Under the pieces are notes generated by a model. The model ran no database searches, was not told the DNA's origin, and saw only the letters and a list, made by a program, of their open reading frames with translations. A DNA stretch of 64,000 nucleotides from Myxococcales bacterium (lineage in GTDB: Bacteria > Myxococcota_A > SURF-8), in NCBI GenBank assembly GCA_003598065.1, contig QZKR01000028.1, positions 1 through 64,000 of the forward strand, given 5' to 3'. How positions within the stretch are numbered: position 1 is the stretch's first letter; each line of letters starts with the position of its first letter. Below are positions 1 through 9,470 of this stretch, piece after piece. The translations under genes were made by a program, and so were the position numbers.

Positions 1-103
1 CGTCGGAATAGACGGCGACCGTGGCGACGCCCATCTCGCGCGCCGTCCGCATGACGCGGATGGCGATCTCTCCCCGGTTGGCGATCAGGATTTTGCGGAA
101 CAT
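1..103 (-). CDS. Biotin carboxylase subunit of an acyl-CoA carboxylase (N-terminus only, runs off window)
   Basis: Reverse strand translates [34 protein letters not shown], the canonical biotin carboxylase N-terminus; directly downstream of the carboxyltransferase gene. Confidence 0.93.
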   Translation of the reverse strand, partial: MFRKILIANRGEIAIRVMRTAREMGVATVAVYSD

Positions 104-111
104 GGCCGCTC

Positions 112-1734
112 CTACATGCGGAAAGTGCCGTGGCCCTGCTGGCGCGGCTCCAGCGGGCGATTGGCGGCCGCCGCCATGGCCAGGCCGACGACGTCGCGCG
201 TCTTGGCCGGGTCGAGGATGCCGTCGTCCCAGAGGTTCGCCGTGCTGTAATAGGCGTTGCCTTCCTTATCGGCCGTTTCGATGATCGGCTGGCGGATCGC
301 CGCCACGAATTCCTCGGGCAAGGGTTGCTCGCCTTCGCGGGCGAGCTGATCGTTCTTGACCGTCACCAGCACGTCGGCCGCCTGTTCGCCGCCCATGACG
401 CCGATGCGCGCGTTCGGCCACATCCACAGGAAACGCGGCGAATAGGCGCGGCCGCACATGCCGTAGTTGCCCGCGCCGAAGCTGGCGCCGAGAATGACCG
501 TGAACTTCGGCGTCGTGGCCGTGGCCACGGCGTTGACCATCTTGTGGCCGTCCTTGGTGATGCCGCCGCGCTCGTACTCGCGGCCGATGATGTAGCCGTT
601 GATGTTCTGCAAAAACAACAGCGGAATGCCCTGGCGGTCGCAGAGCTGGATGAACTGCGTCGCCTTCAGCGAGCTTTCGGAAAAGAGCACGCCGTTGTTG
701 CCCAGGATGCCGAACAGGTAGCCGTGGATGTGGGCCCAGCCGCAGACGAGCGTCGGGCCATAGAGTTGCTTGAATTCCTGGAATTCCGAGCCGTCCACCA
801 TGCGCGCGAGGACTTCCCGGACATCGTAGGCGGTGGAAAGCTTTTCCGGCACGATGCCGTAAATTTCCTTCGCACCGTAGAGCGGGTCTTTCGGCTCGCG
901 CATCGGAAAATCGCCCTTGCGGGCGGGCGGCAGCATTTCGACGATCTCGCGCACGATCTCGATGGCCTGGGCGTCGTCCTCGGCGATGTAATCCGATACG
1001 CCCGATTCCGCGCAGTGCACCATCGCGCCGCCGAGCTCCTCCGCCGTCACTTCCTCGCCCGTCGCGGCGCGCACCAGCGGCGGTCCGCCGAGAAAAATCG
1101 CGCCCGTGCCCTTGACGTGCACGACGTGATCCGACATCGCCGGGATATAGGCCCCGCCGGCCGTGCACAGCCCCATCACCGCCGTGATCTGCGGCAGGTT
1201 CATCTTGGACATGATCGCCTGGTTGTAGAAGATGCGGCCGCCGTCGTCCACGTCGGGGAAGATCTCCGACTGCATCGGCAGAAAGGCCCCGCCGGAATCG
1301 ACGAGGTTGATCGTCGGCAGGCGGTTTTCCATGGCGATGGTTTGCAGGCGCAGGCTCTTCTTGACGCCCAGCGGATAGACCGTGCCGCCCTTGATCATCG
1401 GGTCGCTGGCGTGGATGGCGACCTCGCGCCCGCACACCAGGCCGATGCCGCTGCGCGCACCGGCGCCGTGGACGCCGCCGTCGTACATGCCCCGCGCCGC
1501 CAAGGGCGCGATCTCCAGCCAGGGCGTGTTGCGGTCCAGCAGACGGTCGAGCCGCTCCTGAACGGTGAGCTTGCCCAGCTCGCGGTTGCGGGCGATCGCT
1601 TTCTCGGAGCGCTGCTCGCGCGCTTTTTTCAATTCCGCGCGCAAATCGGCGACGAGCTTTTCCATCGCGGCGTAATTCGCCTTGTAGCTTGCGCTGCCGG
1701 TATCGATTCTGGATTCGATGATGGGCATCCTCAA
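112..1734 (-). CDS. Acyl-CoA carboxylase carboxyltransferase (methylcrotonyl-CoA carboxylase beta type)
   Basis: 540 aa; MCC-beta/propionyl-CoA carboxylase-like motifs ([67 protein letters not shown]). Confidence 0.93.
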   Translation of the reverse strand: MRMPIIESRIDTGSASYKANYAAMEKLVADLRAELKKAREQRSEKAIARNRELGKLTVQERLDRLLDRNTPWLEIAPLAARGMYDGGVHGAGARSGIGLVCGREVAIHASDPMIKGGTVYPLGVKKSLRLQTIAMENRLPTINLVDSGGAFLPMQSEIFPDVDDGGRIFYNQAIMSKMNLPQITAVMGLCTAGGAYIPAMSDHVVHVKGTGAIFLGGPPLVRAATGEEVTAEELGGAMVHCAESGVSDYIAEDDAQAIEIVREIVEMLPPARKGDFPMREPKDPLYGAKEIYGIVPEKLSTAYDVREVLARMVDGSEFQEFKQLYGPTLVCGWAHIHGYLFGILGNNGVLFSESSLKATQFIQLCDRQGIPLLFLQNINGYIIGREYERGGITKDGHKMVNAVATATTPKFTVILGASFGAGNYGMCGRAYSPRFLWMWPNARIGVMGGEQAADVLVTVKNDQLAREGEQPLPEEFVAAIRQPIIETADKEGNAYYSTANLWDDGILDPAKTRDVVGLAMAAAANRPLEPRQQGHGTFRM

Positions 1735-2858
1735 ACCTCGTAGCGGATCAGCAGATCCTTGGCGATGCGTTCCTTGGCGGCGGCCGTATCCGTGCCGGCG
1801 ATGCCGATGTATTGGGCGTCGCGCAAGGCCCGCGCAAACAGGCTGCCGCCCGCGAAACCGTCCGCCCCCGCGATCTGCAAGGCTTCGCGGGCGACCGCGG
1901 CGGCGGTGTCGGCGCAGAACGCCTTGGCGGCGCGGCCGATCGTATGGGCTTCGGGGTCTTTCACCGCTCGCAGCCAGATCGCCCGCAGCGCCAGGAGTTC
2001 GGCCGTCTGAACCAGGGCCAGCAACTCGGCGATGGTGTAGCGTACATGTTGATCGGCCATGCGCGGCTTGCCCGTCGCGCCCGCTTCGCCGGCATACGTC
2101 TTGATCGCCTCGAAGACGCTCTTCATCAGCCCGGCCGCCGCCACGGCCAGACCCAGGTCATTGGTGGCGGCGAGGCTGTCGATCAGCCGCGAGCCGTCGA
2201 AAGGCCCCAGGGCGCGGGAGGCGCTCACCGGCGTAGCGTTGAACCTCATCTTGGCGAAGGCGACGCCATTGACGCCCGCACTCTCGGTGCGTTCGCCGAT
2301 GACCACGCTGACGTCGTTCGCCTTGATCAGCAGAATAAACGGTTTGTCCTCGACGGAGGTCTCGACGGCCAGCCAGTCGGCCACGGGAGCGTTCACCACG
2401 AAGCTGGTTTCGCCGTTCAGCAGAAAGCCGCCGCCGCTTCGCGAAGCCGAAAGCGCCAGCGGGGAACGGGCGGCGTCCAGCAGCGTAACGGCGGCCAGCG
2501 CCTCGCCGCGCATGATCGGATCGAGGATGACGGACTTGACGTCGGCGTTGGCGTATTTTTTCACCGTACGGGCGAACAGTCGCGTTTTCTGCAACGCGAT
2601 CGCCAGCGAGAAGGAGGCGCGGGCCGTCTCCATTTCCATCAGCGCCAGGGCCAGCGCGTTCTCCTCGCCGTAATCGCCGAGCGCCAGCGTCCAATAACCG
2701 GCTTGAACCAGCGGCTTGAGGAGGTCGAGGGTGAGGGCTTTCAATTCCGGCGGCTGGGCCGTTTCCAGTCGCGCGAACGCCGTCGCCTCCCGCCGCCGAA
2801 AGGCCTCGGCCGCCTTGGCCTGCATTTCATTTTGAAGGGGAGTGGGATCGAAGTTCAT
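1731..2858 (-). CDS. Divergent acyl-CoA dehydrogenase family protein
   Basis: 375 aa with acyl-CoA dehydrogenase architecture (ALQIAGADGFAGGSLFARALRDAQYIGIAGTDTAAAKERIAKDLL); stop overlaps the carboxyltransferase start. Confidence 0.82.
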   Translation of the reverse strand: MNFDPTPLQNEMQAKAAEAFRRREATAFARLETAQPPELKALTLDLLKPLVQAGYWTLALGDYGEENALALALMEMETARASFSLAIALQKTRLFARTVKKYANADVKSVILDPIMRGEALAAVTLLDAARSPLALSASRSGGGFLLNGETSFVVNAPVADWLAVETSVEDKPFILLIKANDVSVVIGERTESAGVNGVAFAKMRFNATPVSASRALGPFDGSRLIDSLAATNDLGLAVAAAGLMKSVFEAIKTYAGEAGATGKPRMADQHVRYTIAELLALVQTAELLALRAIWLRAVKDPEAHTIGRAAKAFCADTAAAVAREALQIAGADGFAGGSLFARALRDAQYIGIAGTDTAAAKERIAKDLLIRYEV

Positions 2859-2868
2859 GGCTTGCCTC

Positions 2869-4011
2869 TCACATGAGCTTGGAGATGATCATTTTCTGAA
2901 TGTCGGACGTGCCGCCGCCGATCGGCGCCAGCCGGCTGTCGCGGAAGACGCGCTCGACATCGTACTCGTGGCAGTAGCCGTAGCCGCCGTGCAGCACCAG
3001 CGCGTCGTTGAGCGGCGCCAGCGCCCAATCGGCCACGAACAGCTTCGCCACGGCCGCCTCCAGGTGGTTGAGCGGCTTGCCCTGATCTTTGCACCAGGCG
3101 ATGCGGTAGACAAGCGTCCGCGCCGCCTCGCTGAAAATCTTCAAATTCGCCAGCTTGTGCTGGATCGCCTTGAATTCGGCGATGGGCCGGCCGAACTGCT
3201 CCCGCTCCTGGGCGTAACGGGTGGAACGCTCGATCACGAACTGGATGCTGCCGAGCAGCGGCGCGAGCAGGGCGCTGCGGTCCCATTCGACGGTCTGCAT
3301 CGCCATCAGGAAGCCCGCGCCCTCGAAGCCGAGGAGGTTTTCTGTCGGCACGAAGCAGTCTTCGAGCACGAGTTCCGAGGTGGGCGAGGTGCGGCAGCCC
3401 AGCTTGTGCAGGTTGCGGCTGGCGGAGAAGCCCGGCATGCCTTTCTCGACGATGAAGGCCGACATGCCGGCGTGGCCGCCCTTGGGATCCGTCTTGGCGT
3501 AAATGACGGCGACGTCGGCGATCGAGCCGTTGGTGATGAACATTTTGGAGCCGTTGAGCCGATAGCCGCCGTCCACCTTGTCCGCCCGGGTGCGGAGGGC
3601 CACCACGTCCGATCCCGCCCCCGGCTCGGTTAGCGCCATGCAGCCGATCCATTCGCCGCTGGCGAGCCTGGGCACGTATTTCCGCTTCTGCGCTTCCGTG
3701 CCGTTCTGGAAAATCGTGTCCATGCAGAGGAAAGTATGCGCGCCGTAGCTCAGCGTCAGCCCGCCGTCGATGCCGGCCTCGCCTAATGCTTCGCCGGCCA
3801 GCACGCAGGTCATGACGTCCGTGCCGCTGCCGCCGTATTCCTCCGGCAGATGCAGGCCGAAGAGGCCGAACTCGCCGAGCTTTTTCCAGGCGTCGAAATC
3901 GAAGGCCGAGCGGAAGTCCTGGTCCTGCACGCGGGGCGCGATTTCGTTGAGCGCGAAACGTCGGACCCGGTCCTTGAAATCCAGCTGTTCATTGGTGAGG
4001 CGGAAATCCAT
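2869..4011 (-). CDS. Acyl-CoA dehydrogenase
   Basis: 380 aa; CMALTEPGAGSDVVALRTRA, HGGYGYCHEYDVERVFRDSRLAPIGGGTSDIQKM. Confidence 0.95.
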   Translation of the reverse strand: MDFRLTNEQLDFKDRVRRFALNEIAPRVQDQDFRSAFDFDAWKKLGEFGLFGLHLPEEYGGSGTDVMTCVLAGEALGEAGIDGGLTLSYGAHTFLCMDTIFQNGTEAQKRKYVPRLASGEWIGCMALTEPGAGSDVVALRTRADKVDGGYRLNGSKMFITNGSIADVAVIYAKTDPKGGHAGMSAFIVEKGMPGFSASRNLHKLGCRTSPTSELVLEDCFVPTENLLGFEGAGFLMAMQTVEWDRSALLAPLLGSIQFVIERSTRYAQEREQFGRPIAEFKAIQHKLANLKIFSEAARTLVYRIAWCKDQGKPLNHLEAAVAKLFVADWALAPLNDALVLHGGYGYCHEYDVERVFRDSRLAPIGGGTSDIQKMIISKLM

Positions 4012-4038
4012 ATCGCATCTCCCTTTGCGCCGGACGAG

Positions 4039-4656
4039 CTAAGCCGGCCGTGCGCCGTTCATGAAGACGGTCATCATGCCGTCGATCAGCCGATTGCGCG
4101 CCGGTTCGCCGTGCAAGGGCTGGTTGTCGAGCACCATCGCGGAGAGCAGCGCTTCCAGCCCCCCGAGGTAAAGGTAGGTCAGGTGACCGGGCTTCACGTC
4201 GGCGCGCAATTCGCCGCGCTTCTGGGCGGCGGTCATCATCCGTTCGACGCGGCCGATGAAGGCCTTGAAGGTTTTCAACCGTTGCGGCGACAGACTCGAC
4301 GTCGAACGGGAGGTTTCGGCGATGAACACGTGCACCGAGTCGGGATCGGCGGCGTATTCGTCGAGCAGGTAGCCGAACAGGCCGCGCAGCTTGTCGGCGA
4401 TGGGGCTGGAATCGCGGTCGAAGGCGTCGAGGCGATCGAACAGCCGCGTCCACCATTGCTCCAGGATGGCGTTGAAAATATCTTCCTTGCTGCGGAAGTA
4501 GTGGTAGGCCAATCCATAGGAGACGCCCGCCCGGCGGGCGATGTCGGCCATGCGGGCCCCCTCGCGACCACGGGCGCGAATCTCCGCGCAGGCGGCTTGC
4601 AAAATAGCCTGCTCTCGCCCTCCGTTGGCCGGCTGGTCTTTGGCGCGCTTCGGCAT
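4039..4656 (-). CDS. TetR family transcriptional regulator
   Basis: N-terminal HTH (ARMADIARRAGVSYGLAYHYFRSKEDIFNAI); first gene of the catabolic operon. Confidence 0.93.
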   Translation of the reverse strand: MPKRAKDQPANGGREQAILQAACAEIRARGREGARMADIARRAGVSYGLAYHYFRSKEDIFNAILEQWWTRLFDRLDAFDRDSSPIADKLRGLFGYLLDEYAADPDSVHVFIAETSRSTSSLSPQRLKTFKAFIGRVERMMTAAQKRGELRADVKPGHLTYLYLGGLEALLSAMVLDNQPLHGEPARNRLIDGMMTVFMNGARPA

Positions 4657-4699
4657 CGGAGCCTCGTTTTCGATTGAACCACGCCCAACGTGTCACGAG

Positions 4700-4719
4700 T
4701 TGATTGATTTGTCAATCAA
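4700..4719. promoter_or_regulatory. Perfect inverted repeat TTGATTGA-TTTG-TCAATCAA upstream of tetR; candidate operator
   Basis: 8-4-8 perfect palindrome about 44 nt upstream of the tetR start codon. Confidence 0.6.
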
Positions 4720-4728
4720 TTTGGAGGG

Positions 4729-4769
4729 GAAGGGGAAAATGCCTGGAGCAGGTTGGAAAACCTGCTCCA
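4729..4769. repeat. Palindromic intergenic repeat, copy 1 (GAAGGGGAAAATGCC-TGGAGCAGGTT-GGAA-AACCTGCTCCA)
   Basis: 11-bp perfect arms with 4-nt loop; near-identical element with the same flank at 60485-60525. Confidence 0.8.
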
Positions 4770-4812
4770 GCATCCACTACACCTTTGCTTGTTGGTCAAC
4801 GAATAATCGGTC

Positions 4813-7248
4813 TCAGTCCAGCACCACGCCCCACTCGACGGCCGTGAAACCCTGACGGGTCATGGGGGCGATGGCAGGGGCGAGCAGCGGCCGCGCCGAC
4901 GTCTCCGGGGAGATCACGAACCACAGCCTGAACAACGAGTCCGGCGCGGGTTCGATGAAGAGTTCGGCCAGCGGGTCGAGGATCTGCGCCGCGCTCAACG
5001 GATAGACGGCGTAGAACGGCGCGAGCGGCAGATGCACGCTCCAGTAATCGACGAAGTCGGCGGTTTCGGCCGGCGTGAAGCCGTAAGCCGTAAGCGTCTG
5101 GTCGAAGAATTCCGCCACGTCGGCGGCGGGCACGGCCCAGCCTTCCGCGAGCGGGAAGCGGTGCGGGATCTCGGCTTCATAAAAGAGGTAGCGGTACTGC
5201 CCGTCGATCAGGCCGTCCGGCGACACCGTGACCTGCCAGCCCTGACCGTATTCCGGGATCGACTGCGTGACCTCGCAGGTCCAGCAGAGCCCGAGCGTCA
5301 CCGACACCTCGGTCGTCTGCGTGGGGTACAGGTAAAGGTTCGGCTTGTCCGCCATCGCCTCGGTGGTGATGGTGAAATCGACGATCGTCTCCTGCCTCGC
5401 GAAAACTTGCACGGCGCCGCGCTGGTCGCCTGTCTCCCAAGCGTTTCGTTGGGCGGACATCCTGTAGAGGCCGGGCGAGAGCGTGAACGAATAAGCCCCC
5501 TGGTCGTCCACCGTGGCCTCGGCGATCAATTCGTCGTTCTGTATGACGGTGACGGTCGCGCCCACAGCCGGGCCGATCCAGACCGGATCAGGGTTCATTC
5601 CGTCGTATTCTTCAAGATTCACCGTTCCCCTGACCGAGCCCATCTCCGAGAGCGCCCCCGCAACCTGCTGGTATTGAACAATGGCGCGCGAGACGTCGCG
5701 CGGACGCGGATCCAAAAACAGCGGCAGCATCTCCGCTGTATGGCTGTCGGGCCAGAGGTAAATCACGAAAGCTCCGTTCCTGTAGCCGGGCTGCAGGAAA
5801 AAGGCGTCGTTGGAATACAGGCCGAAGAAGACGTCGCGCCAGGCGTTCATGAAAACGTTCACTTCGTCCGGATAAAGCCCCGCCGCCGCCAGTTCGGCGG
5901 CCAGCTCATCGGCCAGTCCGCTCCAGCCCGCCGGGATTTCGACGGGCATCCATTCCTCATTGGATGTCAGATGGTGAAGCGCCAGATGCTGCACGGTGGG
6001 CGCTTGGTCGCCGGGGCCGATGGCATCCACTTTGCCCCAGGCGAGATCGGCGGCGGTGACGGGGCAGAAGGTCGGATCCATGCACTCGCCTTGCGTGTTC
6101 CGATAGAGCAGAAGAACCGGCCCCAGCGGCACGTCGCTGTTGTTGGCGAGCGTGAAGGTGACGGAATCGCCGGACTCGTCCATGACGAATTGCGCATCGA
6201 GCGGCGGGATGTAGGTGGCCAACTCGCCGGTGTAGAAGAGCAGCTTGGAAACGACGCCATCAGCGCTGAGACAGTCCGCGTCCGGCACGACCCAGGCGGG
6301 GAGCTGGTAAATCTCGCGGTCTTCCGGATCGAACTCGTCGAGGCCCGGCTGCGGCGTGGGCGTGGTCTCGCACTCGCCTTGCGTGACGTCGATATCGCTC
6401 CACCAGATCGTCGGGCCGTTCGGCCGCTCGGGCCAGGTTTCCGTCGTGCCGCCCGAGGCGAAGTGCACGCCCACGTCCAGCGTCATGGGCTGATCGGCGT
6501 AGATGTAGATCACCGGCTTGGCCGGCATCGCGCCCCAGTAGCGGGGCGAACCGGCCGCAACCTCCGAACCGCCGGCCAGATGCGGCAGGTTCACCCCCCA
6601 CTCGTGCAGGGTGTAAGGCTCGACGGACAGGACTTCGCAGGTTCCGCCGCACTCGGGATGCGTGGCTTGCAGCGGCTTGCAGTAGCCTTCCAATGTGCAT
6701 TCGAAATCGGACATGCATTCATAATCGCCGATGCCAATGCACATCATCGTGCCGCCGACGTTCTGGCAGGTGCTGCACGGCGGGCAGTCCTCGGAGAAAC
6801 GGCATTCCCCCTCGAAGTCGTAGTCCATGTCGCCGTCGGGCTGGTCGCCGTCCGGCTCGGAGGGGCAGGTTCCGAATGAGCCGTCGGGGTACTCGCAGGG
6901 CAGGCCTCCCGGGCAGCCGGCATTGGTGCAGCAGTATATAACGGGTGATTCGTCGAAGGGACCGTCATCGCACGCTTGGGTCTCGGTGCAGACCCAGCCT
7001 TGCGGGCAATCGCAGAGACTTTGACATTGAGCTTCGTCGCCGTCCGGCAGGTCTCCATCCGTTGAATCGCCATCCGGAAAATCGCCGTCCGGCAGGTCGC
7101 CGTCCGTCGCATCTCCGTCCGTCGCCTCGTCGCCATCCGCCTCTTGGCTGTCGCCATCGGCGAAGGTCAGCGTTTTCTCCTCTACGCAACCAAAACCCGC
7201 GAGGAACAAAAGCACGGCAACCCAGATTCCCACCCATCGGATAGCCAT
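4813..7248 (-). CDS. Lipoprotein with N-terminal DGD-repeat tract, Cys-rich segment and two KPxxYxYxxQ-type regions
   Basis: MAIRWVGIWVAVLLFLAGFGC lipobox then DGDSQEADGDEATDGDATDGDLPDGDFPDGDSTDGDLPDGD; start chosen at 7248 within ORF 4813..7326. Confidence 0.85.
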   Translation of the reverse strand: MAIRWVGIWVAVLLFLAGFGCVEEKTLTFADGDSQEADGDEATDGDATDGDLPDGDFPDGDSTDGDLPDGDEAQCQSLCDCPQGWVCTETQACDDGPFDESPVIYCCTNAGCPGGLPCEYPDGSFGTCPSEPDGDQPDGDMDYDFEGECRFSEDCPPCSTCQNVGGTMMCIGIGDYECMSDFECTLEGYCKPLQATHPECGGTCEVLSVEPYTLHEWGVNLPHLAGGSEVAAGSPRYWGAMPAKPVIYIYADQPMTLDVGVHFASGGTTETWPERPNGPTIWWSDIDVTQGECETTPTPQPGLDEFDPEDREIYQLPAWVVPDADCLSADGVVSKLLFYTGELATYIPPLDAQFVMDESGDSVTFTLANNSDVPLGPVLLLYRNTQGECMDPTFCPVTAADLAWGKVDAIGPGDQAPTVQHLALHHLTSNEEWMPVEIPAGWSGLADELAAELAAAGLYPDEVNVFMNAWRDVFFGLYSNDAFFLQPGYRNGAFVIYLWPDSHTAEMLPLFLDPRPRDVSRAIVQYQQVAGALSEMGSVRGTVNLEEYDGMNPDPVWIGPAVGATVTVIQNDELIAEATVDDQGAYSFTLSPGLYRMSAQRNAWETGDQRGAVQVFARQETIVDFTITTEAMADKPNLYLYPTQTTEVSVTLGLCWTCEVTQSIPEYGQGWQVTVSPDGLIDGQYRYLFYEAEIPHRFPLAEGWAVPAADVAEFFDQTLTAYGFTPAETADFVDYWSVHLPLAPFYAVYPLSAAQILDPLAELFIEPAPDSLFRLWFVISPETSARPLLAPAIAPMTRQGFTAVEWGVVLD

Positions 7249-7420
7249 GGCGGCGTCTCCTCTCTTTTGGTCCCAATATTGATCGCGACACCTGCGGATG
7301 ATCAGTGCAAAATTTCGGCCAATCACCCGACCGGAAAACCTTTTTCAATCCGCGAGCTTGCCGAACAGGGACGTCAAAGTGCTGTAAAGCGATGTTTACA
7401 TCCGAACGACGCCTGTCCGA

Positions 7421-9142
7421 CTAAGGCGCGTCCATCGAGCCGATGGCGTCGTGGACGCCGTCGTGCGCATAGACTTTTATGTAGCAGCTTCGCGCCGAGA
7501 AAGAACGGAATTCCTCTGGAATTTCCAAACGGGCGCTGAATGCGCCGCCGGCGTCCACGGGGACTTCCGCGCCGACCAGCACTTTGTCCACGGCCTTTTC
7601 CCAGTTGCGCTGGACGGTGGCTTCGTCGGGGGCGTAGGGATCGACCTCCTCCAGTTCGTGCAGCATCACCGTTCGCTTCACTTCCAGCGTCACGAAGGCC
7701 GTCCCCTCGCTCACGTCGGGGGCCACGCCTTCCACCGTGAATACGCCGTCCGCCACGGAGCCTTCGGTGACGCCCGGCTCGAAGACGATCCGGCCACGGG
7801 GCAGATTGAGCGCCGTCGCCGGGTCGCCGAGCAGGTTGTAAAGGTCGAGGTGCTCGTAACGCAGCATCTCCTGTTCCTCGCGCGGGACGCCGCTGGTCTC
7901 CGCGCCGTTATCGACGATGCGGCGGATGTCGTCGTCGTTTTCGATCGCCTGATGCTTGGCGATGAACACGGCCTCGCCGATCGTCGGCGGCTGGGCGTCG
8001 AGGATGGCGCGCTGCAATTCGTAAGGCAATATTGCGTTGCCGTAAGGGTGCGTCGTGCTCGACCCGGCGAACGAGACGAGCGCGCCGTCCGTTTTCCAAA
8101 TGATCGCCTCGGCGATCGAATCCATGTCGGAGGCGAAATCGCCGTTGCCGCAGGCGAAGAAGAAGGAGAACGGCAAGCGGTGTCCGCAATGCACGGCCGC
8201 GAGGTTTTCCGCTTCCAAGCCGTCCGTGCCGTCCGTGCTGCCGTGGCCGATATAAACGGAAAAGAGATTACCCTGATTGAACAACTCGACAATTTTCGGC
8301 TCGATGGGCGTGTAGTAGTAGGCGCTGGCGGGATTGCCATAGACGCCGAAAACGTCGAAGGCATGGTTCAGTTCTTCCAGAGCCATGAAGGTGACCATCT
8401 CGATCATGCCGTCGATCTGCTCGCCGAAGCCGGCCTCGCCGGCCCAGAGCATGAAACGGCGGTTCCAGAGGCCCGTCTCGTAGCTCGACTCATGGGTCTG
8501 GACTTTGCTCAAGTAAGCGCGGACCTGCTCCGGCGTGCGCGCCGGAAGGCGGCCGACCACGGCGTCGGGGATGCGGTCGTCGTCAAGATCGCCGTAGGTG
8601 TTGTCGGTGTAGCAGTCGCCGGTGGAGCTATAGCAATCGATAACGGGGACCTGCTCGGCCGTCTGCGCCTCCCAGGGCGGCAGGGCGTCGCCGATCAAGA
8701 GCAGAAACACGGGCCGCTCGCTGGGATTGTTCGCCTGGGCCGTTTCGACCAAACCCTGCACGGCATTGAGCAGCGACGCCGAGTCGTCGGCGTCGTCCGT
8801 CAGGTCGGAGATCGCGAAGCTCTCCACGGCGTAGCCCGTACCGCTCCGGTAGTCGGCGTAATCGGCGGCGGCTTCGGCCAGGCTGTCCGCCGCGACGATC
8901 ACATAAGGAACGAACGGCGCAACTTCCTGCTCCTCGTCGCCATCGGGTTGGGCGTCCGGTTCGGCGTCCGGCTCGGCGTCGCCGTCGCTCCGGTCGCCGT
9001 CCGGCGCATCGCCGTCGAGGCCGTCGCTCTCGCCGTCGCCGTCCGAGTTTTGGGACTCCGCGCCGCCGTTTGTCTCTCCGCAGGCGAGAACGAGAAGCGC
9101 CAAAATCGCCGCCGCCGCCAGACATCCGCGTTTCATGGGCAA
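7421..9142 (-). CDS. DGD-repeat lipoprotein with peptidase C25 (gingipain-like) domain
   Basis: Lipobox LALLVLAC; DGD tract; C25-like His and Cys motifs YIGHGSTDG and FFFACGNGDF. Confidence 0.85.
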   Translation of the reverse strand: MPMKRGCLAAAAILALLVLACGETNGGAESQNSDGDGESDGLDGDAPDGDRSDGDAEPDAEPDAQPDGDEEQEVAPFVPYVIVAADSLAEAAADYADYRSGTGYAVESFAISDLTDDADDSASLLNAVQGLVETAQANNPSERPVFLLLIGDALPPWEAQTAEQVPVIDCYSSTGDCYTDNTYGDLDDDRIPDAVVGRLPARTPEQVRAYLSKVQTHESSYETGLWNRRFMLWAGEAGFGEQIDGMIEMVTFMALEELNHAFDVFGVYGNPASAYYYTPIEPKIVELFNQGNLFSVYIGHGSTDGTDGLEAENLAAVHCGHRLPFSFFFACGNGDFASDMDSIAEAIIWKTDGALVSFAGSSTTHPYGNAILPYELQRAILDAQPPTIGEAVFIAKHQAIENDDDIRRIVDNGAETSGVPREEQEMLRYEHLDLYNLLGDPATALNLPRGRIVFEPGVTEGSVADGVFTVEGVAPDVSEGTAFVTLEVKRTVMLHELEEVDPYAPDEATVQRNWEKAVDKVLVGAEVPVDAGGAFSARLEIPEEFRSFSARSCYIKVYAHDGVHDAIGSMDAP

Positions 9143-9321
9143 CCTCGAAAAAGCAAGCCTCGTCTCCCAAGAGACCTTGGCGCACCGATTGGAGAATTCG
9201 ACACGAGAAAAGACGCCCCACGGTTGAATTCAAAATACATGCCAAACGGTGTTTTGCCAACCCTGGACTTGGCGATGAACTTTCCCGGTCTTTTCAAGCC
9301 GTTGCCGAGGCGGCGAAAACG

Positions 9322-9339
9322 CGAACCGCCTGCGGTTCG
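9322..9339. repeat. Short palindrome CGAACCGC-CT-GCGGTTCG
   Basis: 8-2-8 perfect inverted repeat in the divergent intergenic region 9143-9470. Confidence 0.5.
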
Positions 9340-9470
9340 AGAAAAGAGTCTCTAAACTGTCAAGGTGGATTGACGGGGAGGTCGGAGAAAGCCTGCTTGT
9401 ATTCATCGTTGCCAGCAAGTAGCATGGGATCGCTATCAAGCCGCATTCTTTCGGGAAAAGCGAGGGGCGG

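Noticed and set aside
130-1743. Very long antisense ORFs (130-1743, 5032-6879, 7451-9355, 14785-16638, 16645-18558, 33003-34385, 35065-36669, 55652-57613, 61220-63415)
   Set aside because: Typical of high-GC DNA opposite real genes; the translations lack recognisable domains and are rich in Arg/His/Ala
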